38,814 nucleotides of DNA. Origin: Pseudomonas brassicacearum subsp. neoaurantiaca (GTDB lineage Bacteria > Pseudomonadota > Gammaproteobacteria > Pseudomonadales > Pseudomonadaceae). Position numbers and translations under genes: made by a program. The notes under the pieces are model-generated. The model was not told where the DNA came from. It made no database searches and was given only the letters and a program-made list of their open reading frames with translations. The DNA lies in contig NZ_VDLV01000041.1 of assembly GCF_013608025.1 (NCBI RefSeq), positions 1-38,814 on the forward strand, read 5' to 3'. Positions 8,509 to 16,533 of the stretch are shown here, piece after piece; within the stretch, counting starts at the first letter, position 1, and every line of letters begins with the position of its first letter.

Positions 8509-9004
8509 GTGGGAGCGAGCCCGCTCGCGAAGACGGTGTCAATGTCGATGAAGATGTTGAATCTACAGGCCTCATCGCGAGCAAGCTCGCTCCCACGAGG
8601 AGGCTGTGGTGTACGGCAATTTTGTGGCCACTAAAGATCCAAATGTGGGAGCGAGCTTGCTCGCGAAGGCGGCGTCAACGTCGATGAAGATGTCGGATTT
8701 ACCAGCCTATTCGCGAGCAAGCTCGCTCCCACAAGGAGGCTGTGGTGTACGGGAATTTTGTGGTCACTGAAGATCCAAATGTGGGAGCGAGCTTGCTCGC
8801 GAAGACGGCGTCAACGTCGATGAAGATGTCGGATTTACCGGCCTATTCGCGAGCAAGCTCGCTCCCACAAGGAGGCGGTGGTGTAGAGCAATTTTGTGGC
8901 CACTGAAGATCCAAATGTGGGAGCGAGCTTGCTCGCGATAGCGTCACCACCGCCAACCAAGATTTTGAATGTGCTGGCCTATTCGCGAGCAGGCTCGCTC
9001 CCAC
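8509..9004. repeat. tandem array of four REPINs, 136-bp period
   Basis: Four 88-bp REPINs start at 8509, 8645, 8781 and 8917. Each has GTGGGAGCGAGC...GCTCGCGA on the left and the complementary TCGCGAGC...GCTCCCAC on the right. The 48-bp spacers between them are also near-identical, each with a GGTGTA...AATTTTGTGG core, so the repeating unit is 136 bp. The last arm ends 6 bp from the stop codon of the sugar dehydrogenase gene. The rest of the 8382-9010 gap (8382-8508) holds nothing I can identify. No RAYT transposase gene is in the window. Confidence 0.95.
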
Positions 9005-9010
9005 AGGTTT

Positions 9011-10303
9011 TTACGGCTTGCGTGTAACCCGCCACACGGTATTCGCCAAGTCATCGGCAATGATCAACGCACCACGCGGATCAACCGTCACCCCCACCGG
9101 CCGGCCACGGGTCTTGCCATCGGAGCCGCGGAAGCCCGTCGCGAAATCGACCGGTTCACCTGCCGGCCGGCCGTTGCTGAACGGCACGAAGATCACCTTG
9201 TAGCCTACCGGCTGGTCACGGTTCCAACTGCCATGCTCGCCGACGAACGCCCCTTCGGCGAATTTTTCACCCATGGCCGCAATGGAAAAATCGACACCCA
9301 GCGCGGCGACATGAGAGCCCAGGCTGTAGTCGGGCTTGACTGCCGCGGCGACTTTCTGTGGATCCTGCGGTTGCGCCCGTGGATCGACGTTCTGCCCCCA
9401 GTAGCTATATGGCCAGCCATAGAACGCGCCTTCGCGCACCGAAGTCAGGTAGTCCGGCACCAGGTCCGGTCCCAGTTCGTCCCGCTCGTTGACCACCGCC
9501 CACAACTGCCCGGACCCAGGCTCGATTTTCAGCGCCGTCGGGTTGCGCAGGCCTGTCGCATAAGGCCGGTGGGCGCCCGTCTCGGCGTCGATCTGCCAGA
9601 CCATCGCGCGGTCGATCTCGACTTCCATGCCGCGCTCGGTGATGTTGCTGTTCGAGCCGATACCGACGTATAGCGAACGCCCGTCGGGGCTGACCGCGAG
9701 CGATTTGGTCCAGTGATGATTGATCGCCGATGGCAGGTCCGTGACCTTGACGGGCGCCCCGCTCGCCTTGGTCTGGCCATCCTGATAGTCGAAGCGAACC
9801 AGGGCATCCTGGTTCGCCACGTACAACTTACCGTTGGCGAACGCCAGACCATAAGGCGCGTTGAGGTTTTCGGCGAAGACCGTCTTCAGTTCGTAAGAGC
9901 CATCACCGTCAGCGTCGCGCAACAGCGTCAGGCGGTTGCCGCCCTTCACTTGGGTGTTGCCCTTGGCCTTGATGACGCTGGCGATCACGTCCTTGGGCTT
10001 GAGCTTCGCGGCGTTGCCACCACGTCCTTCGGCCACCAGAATGTCGCCGTTGGGCAATACCAGCGTCTGACGCGGAATTTTCAGGTCGGTGGCGATGGCA
10101 GTAATCTCATACCCCTGGGGCACGGTCGGTTTCTGGTCTCCCCAAGCCACCGGCTCGGCGATTTTCATACTGGGCAACAGGCTACGCTGAGGCTCCGGCA
10201 ACTTGGGGTCCGGGCCGCGCGCTTGTGTAGCGTCCCCTTCGCCTCCGCAGGCGCTCAGCAACAGCGCCATGCTCAAGGCCGTCAATGCGATGCGAGGCTT
10301 CAT
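9011..10303 (-). CDS. PQQ-dependent aldose (sorbosone-type) dehydrogenase, lipoprotein
   Basis: Periplasmic or membrane-anchored six-bladed propeller quinoprotein of 430 residues, related to soluble aldose sugar dehydrogenase (GSDH/YliI family); it would oxidise aldoses or similar sugars with PQQ. The N-terminus is a lipoprotein signal with LLSAC, giving lipidated Cys19. Family features are INHHWTKSLAVSPDGRSLYV (likely active-site His), VGIGSNSN, TGLRNPTAL, WAVVNERDELGPDLVPDYL and GAFYGWPY. The ATG follows GGAGGTGA at ideal spacing and overlaps the stop of the DUF2231 gene as ATGA. The coupled membrane partner might accept electrons, but that is inference. The exact substrate is unknown. Confidence 0.9.
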   Translation of the reverse strand: MKPRIALTALSMALLLSACGGEGDATQARGPDPKLPEPQRSLLPSMKIAEPVAWGDQKPTVPQGYEITAIATDLKIPRQTLVLPNGDILVAEGRGGNAAKLKPKDVIASVIKAKGNTQVKGGNRLTLLRDADGDGSYELKTVFAENLNAPYGLAFANGKLYVANQDALVRFDYQDGQTKASGAPVKVTDLPSAINHHWTKSLAVSPDGRSLYVGIGSNSNITERGMEVEIDRAMVWQIDAETGAHRPYATGLRNPTALKIEPGSGQLWAVVNERDELGPDLVPDYLTSVREGAFYGWPYSYWGQNVDPRAQPQDPQKVAAAVKPDYSLGSHVAALGVDFSIAAMGEKFAEGAFVGEHGSWNRDQPVGYKVIFVPFSNGRPAGEPVDFATGFRGSDGKTRGRPVGVTVDPRGALIIADDLANTVWRVTRKP

Positions 10304-10728
10304 TGCTCACCTCCCGAACACAGGCTGGTCAGTCCGACCCAGGCCGCCACGCAGGCCAGCAGGGTAACGACGACAGACAGCGCCAGACCCTGAGGCATCA
10401 CGGCCCACGCATCCTTGGCGTGCTCGAAGGCATTGATCAGCCCCAACACCCACGTCACCAACAACAGCAGGAAATACACCAACGGACGCCCGGCCTTGCG
10501 CTCCGCACGGATCAGGTTCACTAGCGCAAACAACAGCGCCAGCCCACAGAACAGCAGCCCGCCGGCAATCAGCCAGGACGCGAAATTGCTCCATTGGATC
10601 TGGTAAGTCTTGTAGTAAGCGATATCGCTTAGCAGGCCGCCGAGAAACAGCGGAACCGTGCCGGCAAGCAGGACCGCATGCAGCGGCCCTGGCGTGCTTC
10701 GGTAGTAAGGATGGGCGGTAACGGTCAT
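10300..10728 (-). CDS. DUF2231 inner membrane protein
   Basis: Small protein of 142 residues with four hydrophobic helices at about 17-35, 48-68, 82-98 and 115-135. The N-terminal HPYYRSTPGPLHAVLLAGTV, with its histidines, and the layout match DUF2231, a family of four-helix membrane proteins often found beside redox enzymes. The ATG follows TAAGGAG at 6 bp. Its stop overlaps the start of the quinoprotein dehydrogenase, so both are made from one transcript and probably act together at the inner membrane. A haem or quinone role is suggested for the family but not shown here. Confidence 0.87.
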   Translation of the reverse strand: MTVTAHPYYRSTPGPLHAVLLAGTVPLFLGGLLSDIAYYKTYQIQWSNFASWLIAGGLLFCGLALLFALVNLIRAERKAGRPLVYFLLLLVTWVLGLINAFEHAKDAWAVMPQGLALSVVVTLLACVAAWVGLTSLCSGGEQ

Positions 10729-10801
10729 GACAGCTCCTTAATCGTTCAGCGTCCCTGACGGTTAAATCGGAGGCCAGGGCGCGTTGATTGACACCTAGGG
10801 A

Positions 10802-10830
10802 AATGATCGTGCCGTCAAAGCGATAGTTCC
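10802..10830 (-). promoter_or_regulatory. possible AlgU/RpoE-type promoter for the DUF2231-dehydrogenase operon
   Basis: Read on the minus strand, GGAACTA, then 17 bp, then TCATT, about 75 bp upstream of the DUF2231 start. The -35 part matches the extracytoplasmic-function consensus GGAACTT at six of seven positions. The -10 part keeps only the leading TC. It is a suggestion only. Confidence 0.3.
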
Positions 10831-10869
10831 GACATTTTCACGACCGCGGGCCTCCTGGCCCGGATGGCA

Positions 10870-10906
10870 ACTCCCTGTACCGTCCTAGTCCGAAACTCCT
10901 GCACCG
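10870..10906 (+). promoter_or_regulatory. paired short direct repeats upstream of the secreted repeat protein
   Basis: ACTCCCTGTACCG at 10870-10882 and ACTCCTGCACCG at 10895-10906 are near copies 25 bp apart, about 105-140 bp before the start codon. A GC-rich stem-loop (CGGGCC/GGCCCG, 10847-10862) lies just before them, and ACTCC at 10895 also pairs with GGAGT at 10911. They could be regulator sites for the divergent promoters in the 10729-11007 gap; no regulator is known. Confidence 0.3.
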
Positions 10907-11007
10907 CTTGGGAGTATCAGCCGATGCGCAATCACCCCGTGCTTATCCATAGTTGCGATCAATGGTCAACGGTCAGGCCTTGATGACCGCATGCTCTGGA
11001 GAAAGTC

Positions 11008-14000
11008 ATGACTATTCGCGAGCAAGACTCATCACTGCTGAGTGATCCGACCTCGCTAGACGCGGCAAGCGCCACCGACGACTTGGGCGTCGTGGCAACC
11101 GGCGTGAACGTAACACTGGACGAAACCGCCAACCTGCAGAACGCCACCGCCACGCCCGCCCCGGCAGGTGACGCCGACGACAACGATATCCTAGTGGCTT
11201 CCCTGCCCTCGACCTTTACCAGTCGCCTGACCGCACTGGGCGCCGGTACGGCGACTGGCGCGGCCCTGAGTGGCTATACCGGCGCGGTAGGCAACACCGG
11301 CAGCGATGCCTTCACCCTTAACGCCGCCCCCGGAGCCGTGGTCACCGGTATCAGCTTCGTCGGCAGCGATGGCGCGGCTCTCAATGGCCTCGACAGTGGG
11401 CTGGATACGCTCAGCGGCGCCAATATCCTGTTGTACACCGATACCAACGACAACATTGTCCTCGGTCGGGCCGGCGGACCAAGCGGTGCAATCGTCTTCG
11501 CCGCCTATATCGACGAAACCGCCACCGGCGGCAAGATCTGGACCGTGCTTTACCAACCGCTGGCGCAACCGGACACCACCAACCCTGACGACGCGGTCAA
11601 TCTGCTCGACAAAGTCTTCGTCGGTGCCAGCCAGGACTTGGAGTTCAGCCTCGCCAACGCCCCTTCCGGCCAGAACCTGTTCCTGATGTTCACCACGGCG
11701 AACCCGACGACCGAGCTGGTCGACGGCGTGCTGCGGATCACCGAACCCACCATCATTGCCACCGGCAAGAACCCGGCCGACCAGTCCACCGGCGTTAATA
11801 TCAATACCGGCGACACCATCAACACCAGCCAGGCCGGCGGGCCGACCACGTTCGGCACCAATAACCAGATGATCGTCGAGCAAGAAGGGATTCGTTACTC
11901 GTTCGTCACCGGTGCCCGGCAGGACATGACCATCCCCAACCTCGACCAGACCGAAGCGGATGTGGAGTCGAATATCGATTTCACCGATGTCTTCGATACC
12001 AAGATGGCCAACTTCGACGTGGTGCAGTTGCAAAGTGGCAAGACCGCGGTGGTCAAGATCAGCGCCTTCAGCACCGCGGCTGAGTCGGGAACGAATTTCG
12101 TCAACGGCTATGTCGGTGATGCGTCGGTGGCGATCACCAACGTGCGCGTGATCAACATCGCCACTGGCGTGGTCGTCGAGAACTCCGACGGTACGGCCAA
12201 CGACGCAGGCATTGTCATCAGCTTCAACTCCGGGGTCGCGACCATTACCGGGGTCCAGGCCGGCTACCAGATCGAATACACCACGACGGCAGACCACAAT
12301 CGGGTATTGATCGAAAACGGCGCGGCGGTCGATGCCAAGGGCAATAACCACGCCGACTTCGATATCGGTGGCTTTACGTTGGTCCAGGCGTCGGTGGCTA
12401 AAACCGAAATCGGCTCGAAGATCATCTTCGAAGACGATGGGCCAAGCATCAGCACCACCGGAACAGAGCCCACGCTGACGGTGGACGAGACCGTCCTGGC
12501 CACCAACGCCACGCAGAGCTTTGCCGCCAACTTCGTCTCCGCGTACGGCGCTGACGGCGCTGGCACACTGACCTACGCCCTGAGTGTAGTAGCGGGCGCT
12601 TCTGGCTTGACGGACACGGCCACCGGCGAGGCAGTCAACCTGTCGCTTAATGGCACCGTGGTGGAAGGTCGCACAGCCACCACGAACGCGCTGGTATTCA
12701 CCGTCAGCGTCGCCAGCAATGGCGATGTCACGCTGGACCAACTCCGGGCCGTGGTACATCCCGATACCACCAATCCTGACGACGCCAAGACACTGACCTC
12801 CGACGACCTGGTCAAACTCACGGCGACCAAGACCGACCGCGATGGCGACAGCGTCCAGGCGACGCTCAACATCGGCCAGAATCTTTCGTTCAAAGACGAC
12901 GGTCCCAGCGTGAATACGACGGGTACGGAGCCAACGCTGACGGTGGACGAGACGGTCCTGGCGACTGATGCCACCCAGAACTACGCCGCCAATTTCAATC
13001 CATCCTACGGCGCCGACGGTGCCGGCACGCTCACCTATGCCTTGGGCGTGGTGGCCGGCGCTTCCGGGCTGACGGACACGGCCACCGGCGAGGCAGTGAA
13101 CCTCTCGCTCAACGGCACGGTAGTGGAAGGTCGCACCGCCACCACCAACGCCCTGGTGTTCACCGTCAGCGTCGCCACCAACGGTGACGTCACGCTGGAT
13201 CAGATCCGGGCGGTCGTGCACCCCAACACCAGCAATCCCGACGATGCCAAGACCTTGACCTCGGATAACCTGGTCACGCTGACCGCGACCGTCACCGACA
13301 AGGACGGCGACAGCGCCCAGACGACGCTCAACATCGGCCAGAACCTCTCGTTCAAGGATGACGGTCCCAGCGTCAGCACCACAGGTTCGGAACCAACGCT
13401 GACGGTAGACGAGACCGTCTTGGCGACCAACGCCACGCAGAACTTCGCCGCCAATTTCCTCTCGGCGTATGGCGCTGACGGTGCCGGTACGCTGACCTAC
13501 GCCTTGGGCGTGGTGGCGGGACCTTCCGGCATGACCGACACGGCCACCGGCGAAGCGGTCAACCTGTCGCTCAACGGCAACGTCGTGGAAGGTCGTACGG
13601 CTACCACCAATCTGCTGGTGTTCACGGTCAGCGTCGCCGCTAATGGCGACGTCGCGCTGGATCAGATCCGGGCGATGGTACATCCCGACGCGACCAACCC
13701 CGATGACCCTAAAAGCCTCTCGTCGGACAGCCTGGTCACACTCACGGCGATCAAGACCGACAAGGACGGTGATAGCGCCCAGGCGACACTGAACATCGGC
13801 CAGAACCTGGTATTCGAGGACGACGGTCCTTCCGTCGCGTTCGGCAATTTGATCGGCACGGGAAGCGTCCTGCCGCAATACGGCTTCTGGAACCAGTCCG
13901 CCGGTGCTGATGGACTCGATGCCGCCGGCCTGGACATTTCCCTGGTGAACGGCCAGTTCACCCTGGTCAGGCCCGACGATACGACCACCACCGGAACCGG

Positions 14001-15186
14001 TACGCTCACCGAACAGGCGCCTTCCCCGGACGGCAACGGCGCCTACCACTTCGCGGGCACGCTGACCGGTGACTTCGACAACAATGCCGCCACTGCGGAC
14101 ACCACGGTCGACTACACGCTCACCGCCTACGCCAATGGCAGCTATGCGTTGGACTTGGTGCAGGGGTTCAGTTCGACCATCGTGCGCAGCAGCGCGGACG
14201 GCGCCCTCGGTGCCGGTGGCCCGGATTCAGTGCGCACCTTGCTGATTCCGGAAACCAATAACCCGGCCATTCCTTCAGCCTCCGAGGAAATCGTGTTCTT
14301 CTCGGCGAAAGCCCTCGCCTCGCCGACGGACATCCTCGCCGGCATCGGCGTCGGACTCGCCGACCCCACCGAAGCCGCCTTGCAAACCACGCCATTGCCG
14401 TCATACATCGACCCAGCGGCCATGAACGTCAGCACCTCCGGTATCGGCGTCGCCAACAACCTGCTCCAGGGCGACAACCTGGCCGCCATCGGCGCCGCCG
14501 ATGAGAGCTTCGTGATCAACCCGGAAAGCCTGGTCTCGGGCATGAAGATCTTCATCGACAACTCCGTCGCCGGCTATAACACCGCGACCGAAGACCTGTA
14601 TTTCCGGATCTACTATGAGGACGGTACCTACTCCAACCTCATCGAAGTGAACACCCTGACGCCAGAGACTGGCGGACAGGTGTCCTTCGACATCGAGCGC
14701 GAGGGCACGGCGATGATCGACGCTGTCCAGCTCACGATGGGCCGTGGCGCGATCAAGATCCCGGTGATCCAGTTCATCCAGGAAACCGAGAACCTGGCCA
14801 GCGATGTCCAGTTGAGCTTCAACGCGACACTGACGGACAAGGACGGCGACACGGCAACAAGCGCCTTCGATGCCAACCTGTTTGCCGACAACCCCGCCAA
14901 CGCGCTCTTCAACTACACGCTGGCGGGCACAGGCGGCGAACGCGATGCCTTCAACATCGACCTGTCATTCACCGAGAACAAATACCAGGTCACCGGCTTC
15001 GATGTCAGCCAGAACCTGCGCGATACCTTGGTGCTTGATGGCGATCAGGGGGCGGTGGTCCAATCGATAGACAACGCCGGAGCCGACAGCATCGTGACGG
15101 TCGCCGAGACCGGAGGACAAATCACCACCATTACGCTGGTCGGCGTGGACCTGCTCAGTAGCGACGTGGTGCTCGGCGCCGCCTGA
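11008..15186 (+). CDS. large secreted repeat protein (DUF5801/T1SS-repeat adhesin-like)
   Basis: Acidic, Thr/Asp/Gly-rich protein of 1392 residues with no Cys-rich or membrane segments and no Sec signal, typical of a type I secretion cargo. Residues about 474-935 are three consecutive 154-residue repeats, each opening with F(E/K)DDGPS, passing TLTVDETVLAT and YGADGAGTLTYAL, and ending with (D/R)DGDS...TLNIGQNL; this is the DUF5801-like repeat of large adhesins. The last 60 residues end in LVGVDLLSSDVVLGAA, similar to uncleaved type I signals. No GGxGxDxxx nonapeptides were found. The N-terminus lacks an obvious LapA-like retention module, so the protein is probably released. The ATG follows CTGGAGAAAG. 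A likely exporter is encoded at 16534-20988. An adhesive or matrix role is inferred. Confidence 0.88.
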   Translation: MTIREQDSSLLSDPTSLDAASATDDLGVVATGVNVTLDETANLQNATATPAPAGDADDNDILVASLPSTFTSRLTALGAGTATGAALSGYTGAVGNTGSDAFTLNAAPGAVVTGISFVGSDGAALNGLDSGLDTLSGANILLYTDTNDNIVLGRAGGPSGAIVFAAYIDETATGGKIWTVLYQPLAQPDTTNPDDAVNLLDKVFVGASQDLEFSLANAPSGQNLFLMFTTANPTTELVDGVLRITEPTIIATGKNPADQSTGVNINTGDTINTSQAGGPTTFGTNNQMIVEQEGIRYSFVTGARQDMTIPNLDQTEADVESNIDFTDVFDTKMANFDVVQLQSGKTAVVKISAFSTAAESGTNFVNGYVGDASVAITNVRVINIATGVVVENSDGTANDAGIVISFNSGVATITGVQAGYQIEYTTTADHNRVLIENGAAVDAKGNNHADFDIGGFTLVQASVAKTEIGSKIIFEDDGPSISTTGTEPTLTVDETVLATNATQSFAANFVSAYGADGAGTLTYALSVVAGASGLTDTATGEAVNLSLNGTVVEGRTATTNALVFTVSVASNGDVTLDQLRAVVHPDTTNPDDAKTLTSDDLVKLTATKTDRDGDSVQATLNIGQNLSFKDDGPSVNTTGTEPTLTVDETVLATDATQNYAANFNPSYGADGAGTLTYALGVVAGASGLTDTATGEAVNLSLNGTVVEGRTATTNALVFTVSVATNGDVTLDQIRAVVHPNTSNPDDAKTLTSDNLVTLTATVTDKDGDSAQTTLNIGQNLSFKDDGPSVSTTGSEPTLTVDETVLATNATQNFAANFLSAYGADGAGTLTYALGVVAGPSGMTDTATGEAVNLSLNGNVVEGRTATTNLLVFTVSVAANGDVALDQIRAMVHPDATNPDDPKSLSSDSLVTLTAIKTDKDGDSAQATLNIGQNLVFEDDGPSVAFGNLIGTGSVLPQYGFWNQSAGADGLDAAGLDISLVNGQFTLVRPDDTTTTGTGTLTEQAPSPDGNGAYHFAGTLTGDFDNNAATADTTVDYTLTAYANGSYALDLVQGFSSTIVRSSADGALGAGGPDSVRTLLIPETNNPAIPSASEEIVFFSAKALASPTDILAGIGVGLADPTEAALQTTPLPSYIDPAAMNVSTSGIGVANNLLQGDNLAAIGAADESFVINPESLVSGMKIFIDNSVAGYNTATEDLYFRIYYEDGTYSNLIEVNTLTPETGGQVSFDIEREGTAMIDAVQLTMGRGAIKIPVIQFIQETENLASDVQLSFNATLTDKDGDTATSAFDANLFADNPANALFNYTLAGTGGERDAFNIDLSFTENKYQVTGFDVSQNLRDTLVLDGDQGAVVQSIDNAGADSIVTVAETGGQITTITLVGVDLLSSDVVLGAA
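12427..13812 (+). repeat. three in-frame 462-bp tandem repeats
   Basis: Units begin at 12427, 12889 and 13351, each at the codon for F in F(E/K)DDGPS, and a fourth start of the motif occurs at 13813. Spacing is exactly 462 bp (154 codons) each time, with strong DNA similarity between units. Such equal repeats can gain or lose copies by recombination and can collapse in short-read assemblies. Confidence 0.93.
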
Positions 15187-15202
15187 CCGTAACGCGTGCA
15201 TG

Positions 15203-15245
15203 AAAAATGCGGGGATGGACTGGAAACCATCCCCGCATTGTTTTT
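15203..15245. terminator. bidirectional rho-independent terminator
   Basis: A perfect 13-bp stem (AATGCGGGGATGG at 15206-15218 with CCATCCCCGCATT at 15227-15239) and 8-nt loop, with a T-run after it on the plus strand (15241-15245) and an A-run before it that serves as a T-run on the minus strand. It sits between the convergent repeat-protein gene and LuxR-type regulator gene and can stop both transcripts. Confidence 0.93.
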
Positions 15246-15272
15246 GGTATTCCCCACCGTGTCCGACCCGGC

Positions 15273-15992
15273 TCAGTCCAACTCCACCCAACTGGACTCG
15301 GGCGGCTCCTCGTTATGGGTCAGCCCATGCTTGAGGGCATACATCAGCAAGTCGATCCGGTTGATGAGATCGAGCTTCTGGTAGATGTTGCTCAGGTGGT
15401 TGTGCACCGTATGCTCGCTAATGCCCAGGCGCCCCGCGATGCTGATGTACTTGGCGGACGGATCGCCGACGATGGCTCGGATCAGCTCTTTCTCCCGCAG
15501 AGTCAGTCGCGCCTGTTTGGCCTGCTCCAGGTTGCACTGGGTGGGTACGTGGCCGATCGAGGCATAACCTGAGAGGCCTCCAGCCCAGGCCCTGTCCGAC
15601 CCGCTGTCACGGTGATGAACCTTGACGATTGCGCGGATGATCGACTCGGTCGGGTCCTCGGCCAGCACGATGCCTCGCGCACCCGCCTCGATCGCCTGGG
15701 CAACCGGGACGGCTTCGTACAGTCCCTTGAGAACCAATACTTTCATTTCTGTGCTGCGGGTGAGGCCGGCGACGACTTCCAGCGGATTGAGTGCGTCCGG
15801 AAAGAAACTGAAGAAAATCACGTTGGGCCGTAGCTGGTCGGCCAGATCCAAAGCGTTGGTATACGTCGATGCCTGGCCACTCACTTCCATTTGGGGCTTT
15901 CTGGCATTGATCAGATCGTGCAGGCCTCTCAGCACGAGGGGACGACAGTCGATCAACAACACGCGTATGGGGTCTCTGTGGTCCGGTCTCAT
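15273..15992 (-). CDS. LuxR-family response regulator with degenerate receiver
   Basis: Protein of 239 residues with an N-terminal receiver-like domain (about 8-125) and a C-terminal LuxR helix-turn-helix (about 163-222: TLREKELIRAI, ISEHTVHNHLSNIYQKL). Aligning the receiver by eye, the phospho-acceptor position in RPNVIFFSFFP is Ser62 rather than Asp, the conserved Thr region reads VLVLKG, and the conserved Lys position reads LAED. So it probably does not work by normal aspartyl phosphorylation. The ATG at 15992 follows AGGGGG. It lies between the secreted repeat protein and the exporter operon and is the natural candidate to control them. Control by ligand, partner or abundance is possible. 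Confidence 0.88.
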   Translation of the reverse strand: MRPDHRDPIRVLLIDCRPLVLRGLHDLINARKPQMEVSGQASTYTNALDLADQLRPNVIFFSFFPDALNPLEVVAGLTRSTEMKVLVLKGLYEAVPVAQAIEAGARGIVLAEDPTESIIRAIVKVHHRDSGSDRAWAGGLSGYASIGHVPTQCNLEQAKQARLTLREKELIRAIVGDPSAKYISIAGRLGISEHTVHNHLSNIYQKLDLINRIDLLMYALKHGLTHNEEPPESSWVELD

Positions 15993-16286
15993 ATTGATAA
16001 CCCCCTGAACAACAAACGGTGGGGTTCGTCCTGTGAACCAGCGGCGGATGTGCCTGTGTGAGGAAGCCGAACAAGACCATTGGAAACCATCTAAACAGGA
16101 ATAGTTATCAACGACTTACACATGATCATGCGTTGCTCTCGAGTCCGTAGGCTGAGTCTAGGCCAGCGTAACGGAACGCCGGTCGCGCGCTTGGACGTCG
16201 GTTGGCGCGGCTTCGCACTCGCAGGAAGGAGGCTTTAAATAGAAGTTTTGAATTAGCCAGAAAATCAAAGAGATAACATCGGTAAA

Positions 16287-16340
16287 CGGGAATGGGTATC
16301 TGGACTACACCGTTCCCGGCTCGTCAATTAATCGACGAGC
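16287..16340. other. two directly abutting stem-loops
   Basis: First stem: CGGGAATGG (16287-16295) with CCGTTCCCG (16310-16318), nine pairs including one G-U on the plus strand, around a loop containing CTGGACT. Second stem: GCTCGTC (16319-16325) with GACGAGC (16334-16340) around AATTAATC, which also makes it a nearly perfect 22-bp DNA palindrome. There is no T-run after it on the plus strand. It could be a structured RNA, an operator, or the downstream end of the exporter operon. Confidence 0.5.
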
Positions 16341-16415
16341 GGCATGTCAACGTTGGTAAATACGATGAAGACGTCAATTTATCGGCATTGCTGGCGGTAT
16401 CACCCCCGTTTCCCT

Positions 16416-16440
16416 GTGGGAGCGAGCCTGCTCGCGAAGG
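16416..16440 (+). repeat. single REP sequence
   Basis: GTGGGAGCGAGCCTGCTCGC followed by GAAGG, the same core as the 8509-9004 array, but with no facing partner arm nearby. It is 94 bp downstream of the outer membrane protein stop codon. Confidence 0.85.
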
Positions 16441-16533
16441 CGTCTTCACGGCAAAAATGCCGTCCGCTTGAAGTCGCCGACAGCTCCCTCTCGGATCAGC
16501 CAAACGAGAGCGGCGCGCGCGGAGGTGTTTCGA

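Larger units (their letters stand above)
15993..16533. promoter_or_regulatory. 541-bp gap between the LuxR-type regulator and the exporter operon end
   Basis: Contains the leader of the regulator gene (minus strand), including an AACCCC...GGGGTT inverted repeat at about 15999-16026, then an AT-rich patch near 16230-16285, two abutting stem-loops at 16287-16340 and a single REP at 16416-16440. No convincing gene was found here. Confidence 0.6.

Noticed and set aside
8305..8687. Several short frames in the REPIN array with repeated GSEPARE or ASSLLA-like translations
   Set aside because: These are translations of REP sequence, a well-known artefact in Pseudomonas.
8509..9004. CRISPR array from the regular 136-bp spacing
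   Set aside because: The spacers are near-identical and the repeats are palindromic REP pairs of 88 bp; there are no cas genes.
11191..14049. 952-codon open frame on the minus strand, opposite the secreted repeat protein
   Set aside because: It lies wholly antisense to a well-supported repeat gene; its length follows from the GC-rich, repetitive codons, and its translation has no recognisable domain.
16292..16468. Short plus-strand frame beginning MGIWTTPFPARQ in the gap before the exporter operon
   Set aside because: It has no good ribosome site, runs through the two stem-loops and then a REP sequence, and ends soon after; it could be a gene remnant but cannot be supported.
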